A DNA stretch of 64,000 nucleotides, taken from positions 248,001 to 312,000 of the forward strand of contig CDRNVI010000045.1 of NCBI GenBank assembly GCA_977017575.1, in the 5' to 3' direction. The notes below the pieces were generated by a model. The model worked only from the letters and a program-made list of their open reading frames with translations. It was not told the DNA's origin and made no database searches. Below are positions 1 to 14,300 of this stretch, in pieces. Source of the DNA: Paramoeba atlantica. Taxonomy: Eukaryota > Discosea. The position numbers and the translations under genes are program-made. Each line of letters opens with the position of its first letter. The first letter of the stretch is position 1.

Positions 1-252
1 AGTGTCCACAACACCATTAAGTATTGGGTAAGACTCCAACACTATAATTTTGGGGCAACAACGTTGGAGTTGCAACGAAACGTCGCGCTCCAGTGTGTAA
101 AGTATGGGGAGACCCATAATGGCCGCGAGCAGTCTTGGCAGAGTCGCTTTGTAAATATAATGAAGTGTATTAAAGACAACTACGGTTTTCCCGTTCCCGA
201 AGAATTTGAGGAACTCAGTTCCGATAGTTGCGCATCAGACTACGAGGGATGA
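1..252 (+). pseudogene. 3' end of an ORF, possibly a LINE C-terminus
   Basis: The frame is open from the first base of the window to a TGA at 250-252, giving 83 codons whose beginning lies outside. The translation has a pattern KYWVRL, then about 35 residues, then SWQSRFVNIMKCIKDNYGF. That resembles the tail that follows the reverse transcriptase in some LINE ORFs (a K-x-W-L-x-L stretch, then SWxxxIxxxLxxxGF). The end is acidic (PEEFEEL). No RT motif is inside the window, so the family cannot be fixed. It could equally be the last exon of an unknown host gene. Confidence 0.3.
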
Positions 253-650
253 CGCTTTTTATAATATTTGTTCATACACAGTCTTTTTTTTGTGTATTAC
301 TTATTTTGCTGGGACTCAGGGCTCAACCTGACTGGATAAAAAAAACAAGAAAAAATATAAAAAAATTGTTTTGGGCGCAAGAATACCATGAAAGCAAGGT
401 TTAATCCTTCAAGACATAAAGATGCTGTTTCTGTACGTGTCCTCACGATCCCTATTAGTGCGCACAAGGACTATAACGGTAATTCAGTCTCGCTTACAAT
501 AAAAAACCAAGCTCCGTTCGTCGAGCATTTTTTTACAAAAAAAAATGCGTTTTCATTTATCGAACAGGATGTCCTGTTCGAAAAAATATTCATCGAACGG
601 ACAGTGCGTTCGATGAATATTCATCGAGTGCCCCCCCCCTAAAATCGTAC
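253..650. repeat. A/T-rich stretch with palindromes and a C-run
   Basis: No convincing gene. An ORF at 388-642 runs straight through palindromic repeats and is judged non-coding. A 20-bp inverted repeat lies at 561-580 (arms CGAACAGGA, loop TG) and an 18-bp perfect palindrome at 610-627 (TCGATGAATATTCATCGA). A C9 run follows. The palindrome plus C-run resembles the ends of the inverted-repeat transposon at 48253-49326, so this may be one end of a related element. At 413-437 a stretch around CTGTTTCTGTACGTG weakly resembles the SL exon. Confidence 0.4.
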
Positions 651-889
651 GTGCACACCAACCTTATAAGAGAAGAATCGTTCCAATGTTTGCCCGTGCT
701 GTCCGGAGGTGCCTTACATCGAAATACGCAAAGACTGATCCACTCACTAGCGGATGCTGCTTTACTAGATCGACAGGTGGTCGAACAAGACTTTAAATTG
801 CTGCTGGAGGAATTGAATGGGATAGAAGTATATTCCCATCTTTGGAAATACCTTGATGGAGAGCGTGAAACACAGGAATTCAGTCTTTA
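651..889 (+). pseudogene. RLE-type LINE, C-terminal tail only
   Basis: About 79 codons that align with the extreme C-terminus of the other RLE LINEs here: F-(K/Q)-C-L-P-V-L-S-G-G-A-L-H, then L-A-D-A, then L-(R/W)-(K/Q)-Y-L. The intact copy at 54901-59175 ends the same way. The endonuclease and RT are missing, so this is a strongly 5'-truncated insertion, as is usual for target-primed reverse transcription. The stop is TAA. The following bases to about 1070 are A-rich and look like its 3' UTR. Confidence 0.75.
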
Positions 890-1073
890 ATTTCATAGAA
901 TTGTATGAATAGAAAAAGTTTACAGTCACGTAGAATAAAAAAAAGATAAAAAAAAGATAATACAAATCATAAAAAAAGATAATTTAGTATAAATCCTTCC
1001 ATTATTGCGAAGTCGGCGTGGCTGCTTCATTTTTTGGTAGATTCAAGAAGGAGAGAGCAAAAAAAAAATTGTA

Positions 1074-1104
1074 TTAAGACCACTAATACAAAAAGTGGTC
1101 TTAA
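1074..1104. other. 11-bp perfect hairpin
   Basis: TTAAGACCACT at 1074-1084 pairs with AGTGGTCTTAA at 1094-1104 around a 9-nt loop. It follows an A-run that may end the previous LINE and precedes the next LINE fragment. It could be a 3'-UTR structure or part of an inverted-repeat transposon. The region 890-1110 holds no gene. Confidence 0.5.
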
Positions 1105-1159
1105 ATCAAACGTTCGACATTGAAACTTCGACATTGTAAACTACTTCTATCGACTATTT

Positions 1160-2302
1160 TGGGTGAAAGACACAACAAGCTATGCGAAACAAGCCATGCG
1201 AAAATATCAGAATCTATCAGCTCATATGGCACACGGTTTCCCCACCAATTGAAGAACCAGCAATATCGCCCTTTAATGTTGGGAACGCTGAACTTACTAT
1301 GTCCAATACTGGATCCGAGGAAGACGTAGATCACCTCCCAATCCCCACATCCCGCATCTTTAGCCCTGAGTTTATTCCCGCAGTAGTGGCACTCTATCGT
1401 GACATAATACACTCGTACGGATACACTGACTACCCTGAACGTAATCGCATATGAAATAAAGTGCTATCGGCCACCAAGCTCTCCTTAGCCAACATACGAA
1501 CGCTCAGCAACAGACAAAGGAAACGACGCCCGCCATCTGATTCGAACCACAATAATGAAGAAGGACGTTCGTTGGAAGCGATTCACGATAAAGAAAGCGA
1601 AACTGATCAAGAAAAAGACAGCGATGATCGAGCAATCAAAAAGTCGACACGATTGGTTCTGGAAGGATGCAACACTAAGGCAGCGAAAATTCTTGATCAA
1701 ACATTCCAGAAAAATGAATTATCGGATCAAGAAAATATCGAGAAGCTGGGAGAACTTCACCCCCAACGACCCTCCGAGTTACGGGTACCGAGCGATGCCC
1801 CATAATTGCCGGAATATCACCAGAGGAGTTGCGGGCAGCTTGCCGACGACTGGCCAAAGGTGCCAGCCCAGGGCCATCAGGGACTACGGATACCACCTGA
1901 GATTTCTTGTCGACGATGAGCCAGCGGTTATCAATTTATGTCATATGATTGCGGATTTGCTGAATGGCTTCCTTTGAAAGCAAGTAATACAACGATTGAA
2001 CCGTGCTAGACTCGTTGCGATTCCTAAGCCAGACGGGGGGCTTCGACCAATAGCTATGGGGGAGGTCATAGGAAAGCTCGCAGGGTTTGTACTACTACAA
2101 AGATACGAGCACACGCTTGAGCCCCTTTTCGCTCCGATGCAACAAGGAATCATGTCCAGAGCGGGATGTGAACGCATTGTACACACTTTGCGCGATCGAT
2201 ATCTTAAAGGCCAGGCCATTCTCTCCACTGATCTTAAAAATGCCTTTAACTCACCATCCAGAAACGACATTGCGAAACACGTCTTTGGTCTCAGCACATT
2301 CC
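1160..2302 (+). pseudogene. RLE-type LINE, left half (barrel domain to RT motif A)
   Basis: The pieces match, in order, the intact 1424-codon LINE: the end of the barrel-like segment (NIRIYQLIW), VDHLPIPTSRIFSPEF, the helical linker with DRAIKKSTRLVLEGC, the start of the RT (LNRARLVAIPKPDGGLRPIAMGEV) and RT motif A (ILSTDLKNAFNSP). Lesions seen: an in-frame TGA at 1452-1454 where relatives have Trp, a frameshift near 1800, another between about 1890 and 1910, and a TGA at 1975-1977. The reading stops at HVFGLST where the satellite begins. The next expected residues, RPFQRFF, appear at 29660, so 29657-31753 is probably its right half. Confidence 0.8.
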
Positions 2303-5300
2303 AAGTTAAAGTTGATTTCTTCCTATTAAAGTTGATTTCTTTCTATTAAAGTTGATTTCTTCCTATTAAAGTTGATTTCTTCCTATTAAAATTGATTTCT
2401 TCCTATTAAGTTGATTTCTTCCTATTCAGTTGATTTCTTCCTATTAAGTTGATTTCTTCCTATTAAGTTGATTTCTTCCTATTAAGTTGATTTCTTCCTA
2501 TTAAGTTGATTTCTTCCTATTAAGTTGATTTCTTCCTATTAAGTTGATTTCTTCCTATTAAGTTGATTTCTTCCTATTAAGTTGATTTCTTCCTATAAGT
2601 TGATTTCTTCCTAATAAGTTGATTTCTTCCTATTCAGTTGATTTCTTCCTATTAAGTTGATTTCTTCCTATTAAGTTGATTTCTTCCTATTCAGTTGATT
2701 TCTTCCGATTAAGCTGATTTCTTCTTATTAAGTTGATTTCTTCCTATTGAGTTGATTTCTTCCTATTAAGTTGATTTCTTCCTATTAAGTTGATTTCTTC
2801 CTATTAAGTTGATTTCTTCCTATTCAGTTGATTTATTCCTATTAAGTTGATTTCTTCCTATTAAGTTGATTAATATCCCCGCGTGGGGAGGATTTCTTCC
2901 TATTAAGTTGATTTCTTCCTATTAAGTTGATTTCTTCCTATAGTTGATTTCTTCCTATTAAGTTGATTTCTTCTTATTACGTTGATATCTTCCTATTAAG
3001 TTGATTTCTTTCTATTAAAGTTGATTTCTTCCTATTAAGTTGATTTCTTCCTATTAAGTTGATTTCTTCCTATTAAGTTGATTTCTTCCTATTAAGTTGA
3101 TTTCTTCCTATTAAGTTGATTTCTTCCTATTAAGTTGATTTCTTCCTATTAAGTTGATTTCTTCCTATTCAGTTGATTTCTTCCTATTAAAGTTGATTTC
3201 TTCCTATTAAGTTGATTTCTTCCTATTAAGTTGATTTCTTCCTATTAAGTTGATTTCTTCCTATTAAGTTGATTTCTTCCTATTAAGTTGATTTCTTCCT
3301 ATTAAGTTGATTTCTTCCTATTAAGTTGATTTCTTCCTATTCAGTTGATTTCTTCCTATTAAGTTGATTTCTTCCTATTAAGTTGATTTCTTCCTACTAA
3401 GTTGATTTCTTTCTATTAAAGTTGATTTCTTCCTATTAAAGTTGATTTCTTCCTATTAAGTTGATTTCTTCCTATTAAGTTGATTTCTTCCTATTAAGTT
3501 GATTTCTTCCTATTAAGTTGATTTCTTCCTATTACGTTGATATCTTCCTATTAAGTTGATTTCTTTCTATTAAAGTTGATTTCTTCCTATTCAGTTGATT
3601 TCTTCTTATTAAGTTGATTTCTTCCTATTAAGTTGATTTCTTCCTATTAAGTTGATTTCTTCCTATTAAGTTGATTTCTTCCTATTAAGTTGATTTCTTC
3701 CTATTAAGTTGATTTCTTCCTATTAAGTTGATTTCTTCCTATTAAGTTGATTTCTTCCTATTAAGTTGATTTCTTCCTATTAAGTTGATGTCTTCCTATT
3801 AAGTTGATTTCTTCCTATTAAGTTGATTTCTTCCTATTAAGTTGATTTCTTCCTATAAGTTGATTTCTTCCTAATAAGTTGATTTCTTCCTATTAAGTTG
3901 ATTTCTTCCTATTAAGTTGATTTCTTCCTATTAAGTTGATTTCTTCCTATTAAGTTGATTTCTTCCTATTAAGTTGATTTCTTCCTATTCAGTTGATTTC
4001 TTCCTATTAAAGTTGATTTCTTCCTATTAAGTTGATTTCTTCCTATTAAGTTGATTTCTTCCTATTAAAGTTGATTTCTTCCTATTAAAGTTGATTTCTT
4101 CCTATTAAAGTTGATTTCTCCCTATTAAAGTTGATTTCTTCCTATTAAGTTGATTTCTTCCTATTAAGTTGATTTCTTCCTATAGTTGATTTCTTCCTAT
4201 TAAGTTGATTTCTTCTTATTACGTTGATATCTTCCTATTAAGTTGATTTCTTTCTATTAAAGTTGATTTCTTCCTATTAAGTTGATTTCTTCCTATTAAG
4301 TTGATTTCTTCCTATTAAGTTGATTTCTTCCTATTAAGTTGATTTCTTCCTATTCAGTTGATTTCTTCCTATTAAGTTGATTTCTTCCTATGAAGTTGAT
4401 TTCTTCCTATTAAGTTGATTTCTTCCTATTCAGTTGATTTCTTCCTATTAAGTTGATTTCTTTCTATTAAAGTTGATTTCTTCCTATTAAAGTTGATTTC
4501 TTCCTATTAAGTTGATTTCTTCCTATTAAGTTGATTTCTTCCTATTAAGTTGATTTCTTCCTATTACGTTGATATCTTCCTATTAAGTTGATTTCTTCCT
4601 ATTAAGTTGATGTCTTCCTATTAAGTTGATTTCTTCCTATTAAGTTGATTTCTTCCTATTAAGTTCATTTCTTCCTATTAAGTTGATTTCTTCCTATTCA
4701 GTTGATTTCTTCCTATTAAGTTGATTTCTTCCTATTAAGTTGATTTCTTCCTATAAGTTGATTTCTTCCTATTAAGTTGATTTCTTCCTATTAAGTTGAT
4801 TTCTTCCTATTAAGTTGATTTCATTCTATTAAAGTTGATTTCTTCCTATTCAGTTGATTTCTTCCTATTCAGTTGATTTCTTCCTATTAAGTTGATCTCT
4901 TCCTATTAAGTTGATTTCTTCCTATTAAGTTGATTTCTTCCTATTCAGTTGATTTCTTCCTATTAAGTTGATTTCTTCCTATTAAGTTGATTTCTTCCTA
5001 TTAAGTTGATTTCTTCCTATTAAAGTTGATTTCTTCCTATTAAAGTTGATTTCTTCCTATTAAGTTGATTTCTTCCTATTAAGTTGATTTCTTCCTATAA
5101 GTTGATTTCTTCCTATTAAGTTGATTTCTTCCTATTACGTTGATATCTTCCTATTATGTTGATTTCTTCCTATTAAGTTGATTTCTTCCAATTAAGTTGA
5201 TTTCTTCCTATTAAGTTGATTTCTTCCTATAAGTTGATTTCTTCCTATTAAGTTGATTTCTTCCTATAAGTTGATTTCTTCCTATTAAGTTGATTTCTTC

Positions 5301-8300
5301 CTATTCAGTTGATTTCTTCCTATTAAGTTGATTTCTTCCTATTACGTTGATTTCTTCCTATTAAGTTGATTTCTTCCTATTCAGTTGATTTCTTCCTATT
5401 AAGTTGATTTCTTCCTATTAAGTTGATTTCTTCCTATTAAGTTGATTTGTTCCTATTAAGTTGATTTCTTCCTATTAAGTTGATTTCTTCCTATTAAGTT
5501 GATTTCTTCCTATTAAGTTGATTTCTTCCTATTAAGTTGATTTCTTCCTATTAAGTTGATTTCTTCCTATAAGTTGATTTCTTCCTATTAAGTTGATTTC
5601 TTCCTGTTAAGTTGATTTCTTCCTATTAAGTTGATTTCTTCCTATTCAGTTGATTTCTTCCTATTAAGTTGACTTCTTCCTATTAAAGTTGATTTCTCCC
5701 TATTAAAGTTGATTTCTTCCTATTAAGTTGATTTCTTCCTATTAAGTTGATTTCTTCCTATAGTTGATTTCTTCCTATTAAGTTGATTTCTTCTTATTAC
5801 GTTGATATCTTCCTATTAAGTTGATTTCTTTCTATTAAAGTTGATTTCTTCCTATTAAGTTGATTTCTTCCTATTAAGTTGATTTCTTCCTATTAAGTTG
5901 ATTTCTTCCTATTAAGTTGATTTCTTCCTATTCAGTTGATTTCTTCCTATTAAGTTGATTTCTTCCTATTAAGTTGATTTCTTCCTATTAAAGTTGATTT
6001 CTTCCTATTACGTTGATTTCTTTGTATTAAAGTTGATTTCTTCCTATTCAGTTGATTTCTTCCTATTCAGTTGATTTCTTCCTATTCAGTTGATTTCTTC
6101 CTATTAAGTTGATTTCTTCCTATTAAGTTGATTTCTTCCTATTAAGTTGATTTCTTCCTATAAGTTGATTTCTTCCTATTAAAGTTGATTTCTTCCTATT
6201 AAGTTGATTTCTTCCTATTAAGTTGATTTCTTCCTATAAGTTGATTTCTTCCTATTAAGTTGATTTCTTCCTATTGCGTTGATATCTTCCTATTATGTTG
6301 ATTTCTTCCTATTAAGTTGATTTCTTCCAATTAAGTTGATTTCTTCCTATTAAGTTGATTTCTTCCTATTAAGTTGATTTCTTCCTATTAAGTTGATTTC
6401 TTCCTATAAGTTGATTTCTTCCTATTAAGTTGATTTCTTCCTATTCAGTTGATTTCTTCCTATTAAGTTGATTTCTTCCTATTACGTTGATTTCTTCCTA
6501 TTAAGTTGATTTCTTCCTATTCAGTTGATTTCTTCCTATTAAGTTGATTTCTTCCTATTAAGTTGATTTGTTCCTATTAAGTTGATTTCTTCCTATTAAG
6601 TTGATTTCTTCCTATTAAGTTGATTTCTTCCTATTAAGTTGATTTCTTCCTATTAAGTTGATTTCTTCCTATTAAGTTGATTTCTTCCTATTAAGTTGAT
6701 TTCTTCCTATAAGTTGATTTCTTCCTATTAAGTTGATTTCTTCCTGTTAAGTTGATTTCTTCCTATTAAGTTGATTTCTTCCTATTCAGTTGATTTCTTC
6801 CTATTAAGTTGACTTCTTCCTATTAAAGTTGATTTCTCCCTATTAAAGTTGATTTCTTCCTATTAAGTTGATTTCTTCCTATTAAGTTGATTTCTTCCTA
6901 TAGTTGATTTCTTCCTATTAAGTTGATTTCTTCTTATTACGTTGATATCTTCCTATTAAGTTGATTTCTTTCTATTAAAGTTGATTTCTTCCTATTAAGT
7001 TGATTTCTTCCTATTAAGTTGATTTCTTCCTATTAAGTTGATTTCTTCCTATTAAGTTGATTTCTTCCTATTCAGTTGATTTCTTCCTATTAAGTTGATT
7101 TCTTCCTATTAAGTTGATTTCTTCCTATTAAAGTTGATTTCTTCCTATTACGTTGATTTCTTTGTATTAAAGTTGATTTCTTCCTATTCAGTTGATTTCT
7201 TCCTATTCAGTTGATTTCTTCCTATTCAGTTGATTTCTTCCTATTAAGTTGATTTCTTCCTATTAAGTTGATTTCTTCCTATTAAGTTGATTTCTTCCTA
7301 TAAGTTGATTTCTTCCTATTAAGTTGATTTCTTCCTATTAAGTTCATTTCTTCCTATTAAGTTGATTTCTTCCTATTCAGTTGATTTCTTCCTATTAAGT
7401 TGATTTCTTCCTATTCAGTTGATTTCTTCCTATAAGTTGATTTCTTCCTATTAAGTTGATTTCTTCCTATTAAGTTGATTTCTTCCTATTAAGTTGATTT
7501 CTTCCTATTCAGTTGATTTCTTCCTATTAAGTTGATTTCTTCCTATTGCATTGATTTCTTCCTATTACATTGATTTCTTTCTATTAAAGTTGATTTCTTC
7601 CTATTCAGTTGATTTCTTCCTATTCAGTTGATTTCTTCCTATTCAGTTGATTTCTTCCTATTAATTTGATTTCTTCCAATTAAGTTGATTTCTTCCTATT
7701 AAGTTGATTTCTTCCTATTCAGTTGATTTCTTCCTATTAAGTTGGTTTCTTCCTATTAAGTTCATTTCTTCCTATTCAGTTGATTTCTTCCTATTAAGTT
7801 GATTTCTTCACATTAAGTTGATTTCTTCCTATTAAGTTGATTTCTTCCTATTAAGTTGATTTCATTCTATTAAAGTTGATTTCTTCCTATTCAGTTGATT
7901 TCTTCCTATTCAGTTGATTTCTTCCTATTATGTTGATTTCTTCCAATTAAGTTGATTTCTTCCTATTAAGTTGATTTCTTCCTATTAAGTTGATTTCTTC
8001 CTATTAAGTTGATTTCTTCCTATAAGTTGAATTCTTCCTATTAAGTTGATTTCTTCCTATTCAGTTGATTTCTTCCTATTAAGTTGATTTCTTCCTATTA
8101 CGTTGATTTCTTCCTATTAAGTTGATTTCTTCCTATTCAGTTGATTTCTTCCTATTAAGTTGATTTCTTCCTATTAAGTTGATTTCTTCCTATTAAGTTG
8201 ATTTCTTCCTATTAAGTTGATTTCTTCCTATTAAGTTGATTTCTTCCTATTAAGTTGATTTCTTCCTATTAAGTTGATTTCTTCCTATTAAGTTGATTTC

Positions 8301-11300
8301 TTCCTATTAAGTTGATTTCTTCCTATAAGTTGATTTCTTCCTATTAAGTTGATTTCTTCCTGTTAAGTCGATTTCTTCCTATTAAGTTGATTTCTTCCTA
8401 TTCAGTTGATTTCTTCCTATCAAGTTGATTTCTTCCTATTACGTTGATTTCTTCCTATTACGTTGATTTCTTTCTATTAAAGTTGATTTCTTCCTATTCA
8501 GTTGATTTCTTCCTATTCAGTTGATTTCTTCCTATTCAGTTGATTTCTTCCTATTAAGTTGATTTCTTCCTATTAAGTTGATTTCTTCTTATTAAGTTGA
8601 TTTCTTCCAATTAAGTTGATTTCTTCATATTTAGTTGATTTCTTCCTATAAGTTGATTTCTTCCTATTAAGTTGATTTCTTCCTATTAAGTTGATTTCTT
8701 CCTATAAGTTGATTTCTTCCTATTAAGTTGATTTCTTCCTGTTAAGTTGATTTCTTCCTATTAAGTTGATTTCTTCCTATTCAGTTGATTTCTTCCTATT
8801 AAGTTGATTTCTTCCTATTGCATTGATTTCTTCCTATTACATTGATTTCTTTCTATTAAAGTTGATTTCTTCCTTTTCAGTTGATTTCTTCCTATTCAGT
8901 TGATTTCTTCCTATTCAGTTGATTTCTTCCTATTAAGTTGATTTCTTCTTATTAAGTTGATTTCTTCCAATTAAGTTGATTTCTTCATATTTAGTTGATT
9001 TCTTCCTATTAAGTTGATTTCTTCGTATTAAGTTGATTTCTTCCTATTAAGTTGATTTCTTCCTATTAAGTTGATTTCTTCCTATTAAGTTGATTTCTTC
9101 CTATTTAGTTGATTTCTTCCTATTAAAGTTGATTTCTTCCTATTAAGTTGATTTCTTCCTATTAAGTTGATTTCTTCCTATTAAAGTTGATTTCTTCCTA
9201 TTAAGTTGATTTCTTCCTATTAAGTTGATTTCTTCCTATTCAGTTGATTTCTTCCTATAAGTTGATTTCCTATTAAGTTGATTTCTTCCTATTACATTGA
9301 TTTCTTCCTATTACATTGATTTCTTTCTATTAAAGTTGATTTCTTCCTATTCAGTTGATTTCTTCCTATTCAGTTGATTTCTTCTATTCAGTTGATTTCT
9401 TCCTATTAAGTTGATTTCTTCCTATTAAGTTGATTTCTTCCTATTAAGTTGATTTCTTCCTATTACGTTGATTTCTTCCTATTAAGTTGATTTCTTCCTA
9501 TTAAGTTGATTTCTTCCTATAAGTTGATTTCTTCCTATTAAGTTGATTTCTTCCTATTAAGTTGATTTCTTCCTATTAAGTTGATGTCTTCCTATTAAGT
9601 TGATTTCTTCCTATTAAGTTGATTTCTTCCTATTAAGTTGATTTCTTCCTATTAAGCTAATTTCTTCCTATTAAGTTGATTTCTTCCTATTAAGTTGATT
9701 TCTTCCTATTAAGTTGATTTCTTCCTATTAAGTTGATTTCTTCCTATTAAGTTGATTTCTTCCTATTAAGTTGATTTCTTCCTATTAAGTTGATTTCTTC
9801 CTATTAAGTTGATTTCTTCCTATTAAGTTGATTCCGTCCTATTAAGTTGATTTCTTCCTATTAAGTTGATTTCTTCCTATTAAGTTGATTTCTTCCTATT
9901 AAAGTTGATTTCTTCCTATTAAGTTGATTTCTTCCTATTAAGTTGATTTCTTCCTATTAAAGTTGATTTCTTCCTATTAAAGTTGATTTCTTCCTATTAA
10001 AGTTGATTTCTTCCTATTAAAGTTGATTTCTTCCTATTAAAGTTGATTTCTTCCTATTAAGTTGATTTCTTCCTATTAAGTTGATTTCTTCCTATTAAGT
10101 TGATTTCTTCGTATTAAGTTGATTTCTTCCTATAAGTTGATTTCTTCCTATTAAGTTGATTTCTTCTTATTACGTTGATATCTTCCTATTAAGTTGATTT
10201 CTTTCTATTAAAGTTGATTTCTTCCTATTAAGTTGATTTCTTCCTATTAAGTTGATTTCTTCCTATTAAGTTGATTTCTTCCTATTAAGTTGATTTCTTC
10301 CGATTAAGTTGATTTCTTCCTATTAAGTTGATTTCTTCCTATTCAGTTGATTTCTTCCTATTAAGTTGATTCCATTCTATTAAAGTTGATTTCTTCCTAT
10401 TCAGTTGATTTCTTCCTATTCAGTTGATTTCTTCCTATTAAGTTGATTTCTTCCTATTAAGTTGATTTCTTCCTATTAAGTTGATTTCTTCCTATTCAGT
10501 TGATTTCTTCCTATTAAGTTGATTTCTTCCTATTAAGTTGATTTCTTCCTATTAAGTTGATTTCTTCCAATTAAAGTTGATTTCTTCCTATTAAAGTTGA
10601 TTTCTTCCTATTAAGTTGATTTCTTCCTATTAAGTTGATTTCTTCCTATAAGTTGATTTCTTCCTATTAAGTTGATTTCTTCCTATTACGTTGATATCTT
10701 CCTATTAAGTTGATTTCTTTCTATTAAAGTTGATTTCTTCCTATTCAGTTGATTTCTTCTTATTAAGTTGATTTCTTCCTATTAAGTTGATTTCTTCCTA
10801 TTAAGTTGATTTCTTCCTATTAAGTTGATTTCTTCCTATTCAGTTGATTTCTTCCTATTAAGTTGATTTCTTCCTATTAAAGTTGATTTCTTCCTATTAA
10901 GTTGATTTCTTCCTATTAAGTTGATTTCTTCCTATTAAAGTTGATTTCTTCCTATTAAAGTTGATTTCTTCCTATTAAAGTTGATTTCTTCCTATTAAAG
11001 TTGATTTCTTCCTATTAAGTTGATTTCTTCCTATTAAGTTGATTTCTTCCTATAAGTTGATTTCTTCCTATTAAGTTGATTTCTTCCAATTAAAGTTGAT
11101 TTCTTCCTATTAAAGTTGATTTCTTCCTATTAAGTTGATTTCTTCCTATTAAGTTGATTTCTTCCTATAAGTTGATTTCTTCCTATTAAGTTGATTTCTT
11201 CCTATTACGTTGATATCTTCCTATTAAGTTGATTTCTTTCTATTAAAGTTGATTTCTTCCTATTCAGTTGATTTCTTCTTATTAAGTTGATTTCTTCCTA

Positions 11301-14300
11301 TTAAGTTGATTTCTTCCTATTAAGTTGATTTCTTCCTATTAAGTTGATTTCTTCCTATTCAGTTGATTTCTTCCTATTAAGTTGATTTCTTCCTATTAAG
11401 TTGATTTCTTCCTATTAAAGTTCATTTCTTCCTATTAAGTTGATTTCTTCCTATTAAGTTGATTTCTTCCTATTAAGTTGATTTCTTCCTATAAGTTGAA
11501 TTCTTCCTATTAAGTTGATTTCTTCCTATTCAGTTGATTTCTTCCTATTAAGTTGATTTCTTCCTATTACGTTGATTTCTTCCTATTAAGTTGATTTCTT
11601 CCTATTCAGTTGATTTCTTCCTATTAAGTTGATTTCTTCCTATTAAGTTGATTTCTTCCTATTAAGTTGATTTCTTCCTATTAAGTTGATTTCTTCCTAT
11701 TAAGTTGATTTCTTCCTATTAAGTTGATTTCTTCCTATTAAGTTGATTTCTTCCTATTAAGTTGATTTCTTCCTATTAAGTTGATTTCTTCCTATAAGTT
11801 GATTTCTTCCTATTAAGTTGATTTCTTCCTGTTAAGTCGATTTCTTCCTATTAAGTTGATTTCTTCCTATTCAGTTGATTTCTTCCTATCAAGTTGATTT
11901 CTTCCTATTACGTTGATTTCTTCCTATTACGTTGATTTCTTTCTATTAAAGTTGATTTCTTCCTATTCAGTTGATTTCTTCCTATTCAGTTGATTTCTTC
12001 CTATTCAGTTGATTTCTTCCTATTAAGTTGATTTCTTCCTATTAAGTTGATTTCTTCTTATTAAGTTGATTTCTTCCAATTAAGTTGATTTCTTCATATT
12101 TAGTTGATTTCTTCCTATAAGTTGATTTCTTCCTATTAAGTTGATTTCTTCCTATTAAGTTGATTTCTTCCTATAAGTTGATTTCTTCCTATTAAGTTGA
12201 TTTCTTCCTGTTAAGTTGATTTCTTCCTATTAAGTTGATTTCTTCCTATTCAGTTGATTTCTTCCTATTAAGTTGATTTCTTCCTATTGCATTGATTTCT
12301 TCCTATTACATTGATTTCTTTCTATTAAAGTTGATTTCTTCCTTTTCAGTTGATTTCTTCCTATTCAGTTGATTTCTTCCTATTCAGTTGATTTCTTCCT
12401 ATTAAGTTGATTTCTTCTTATTAAGTTGATTTCTTCCAATTAAGTTGATTTCTTCATATTTAGTTGATTTCTTCCTATTAAGTTGATTTCTTCGTATTAA
12501 GTTGATTTCTTCCTATTAAGTTGATTTCTTCCTATTAAGTTGATTTCTTCCTATTAAGTTGATTTCTTCCTATTTAGTTGATTTCTTCCTATTAAAGTTG
12601 ATTTCTTCCTATTAAGTTGATTTCTTCCTATTAAGTTGATTTCTTCCTATTAAAGTTGATTTCTTCCTATTAAGTTGATTTCTTCCTATTAAGTTGATTT
12701 CTTCCTATTCAGTTGATTTCTTCCTATAAGTTGATTTCCTATTAAGTTGATTTCTTCCTATTACATTGATTTCTTCCTATTACATTGATTTCTTTCTATT
12801 AAAGTTGATTTCTTCCTATTCAGTTGATTTCTTCCTATTCAGTTGATTTCTTCTATTCAGTTGATTTCTTCCTATTAAGTTGATTTCTTCCTATTAAGTT
12901 GATTTCTTCCTATTAAGTTGATTTCTTCCTATTACGTTGATTTCTTCCTATTAAGTTGATTTCTTCCTATTAAGTTGATTTCTTCCTATAAGTTGATTTC
13001 TTCCTATTAAGTTGATTTCTTCCTATTAAGTTGATTTCTTCCTATTAAGTTGATGTCTTCCTATTAAGTTGATTTCTTCCTATTAAGTTGATTTCTTCCT
13101 ATTAAGTTGATTTCTTCCTATTAAGCTAATTTCTTCCTATTAAGTTGATTTCTTCCTATTAAGTTGATTTCTTCCTATTAAGTTGATTTCTTCCTATTAA
13201 GTTGATTTCTTCCTATTAAGTTGATTTCTTCCTATTAAGTTGATTTCTTCCTATTAAGTTGATTTCTTCCTATTAAGTTGATTTCTTCCTATTAAGTTGA
13301 TTCCGTCCTATTAAGTTGATTTCTTCCTATTAAGTTGATTTCTTCCTATTAAGTTGATTTCTTCCTATTAAAGTTGATTTCTTCCTATTAAGTTGATTTC
13401 TTCCTATTAAGTTGATTTCTTCCTATTAAAGTTGATTTCTTCCTATTAAAGTTGATTTCTTCCTATTAAAGTTGATTTCTTCCTATTAAAGTTGATTTCT
13501 TCCTATTAAAGTTGATTTCTTCCTATTAAGTTGATTTCTTCCTATTAAGTTGATTTCTTCCTATTAAGTTGATTTCTTCGTATTAAGTTGATTTCTTCCT
13601 ATAAGTTGATTTCTTCCTATTAAGTTGATTTCTTCTTATTACGTTGATATCTTCCTATTAAGTTGATTTCTTTCTATTAAAGTTGATTTCTTCCTATTAA
13701 GTTGATTTCTTCCTATTAAGTTGATTTCTTCCTATTAAGTTGATTTCTTCCTATTAAGTTGATTTCTTCCGATTAAGTTGATTTCTTCCTATTAAGTTGA
13801 TTTCTTCCTATTCAGTTGATTTCTTCCTATTAAGTTGATTCCATTCTATTAAAGTTGATTTCTTCCTATTCAGTTGATTTCTTCCTATTCAGTTGATTTC
13901 TTCCTATTAAGTTGATTTCTTCCTATTAAGTTGATTTCTTCCTATTAAGTTGATTTCTTCCTATTCAGTTGATTTCTTCCTATTAAGTTGATTTCTTCCT
14001 ATTAAGTTGATTTCTTCCTATTAAGTTGATTTCTTCCAATTAAAGTTGATTTCTTCCTATTAAAGTTGATTTCTTCCTATTAAGTTGATTTCTTCCTATT
14101 AAGTTGATTTCTTCCTATAAGTTGATTTCTTCCTATTAAGTTGATTTCTTCCTATTACGTTGATATCTTCCTATTAAGTTGATTTCTTTCTATTAAAGTT
14201 GATTTCTTCCTATTCAGTTGATTTCTTCTTATTAAGTTGATTTCTTCCTATTAAGTTGATTTCTTCCTATTAAGTTGATTTCTTCCTATTAAGTTGATTT

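Noticed and set aside
388-642. 84-codon ORF
   Set aside because: Runs across palindromes and homopolymers, with low-complexity translation and no similarity to anything in the window.
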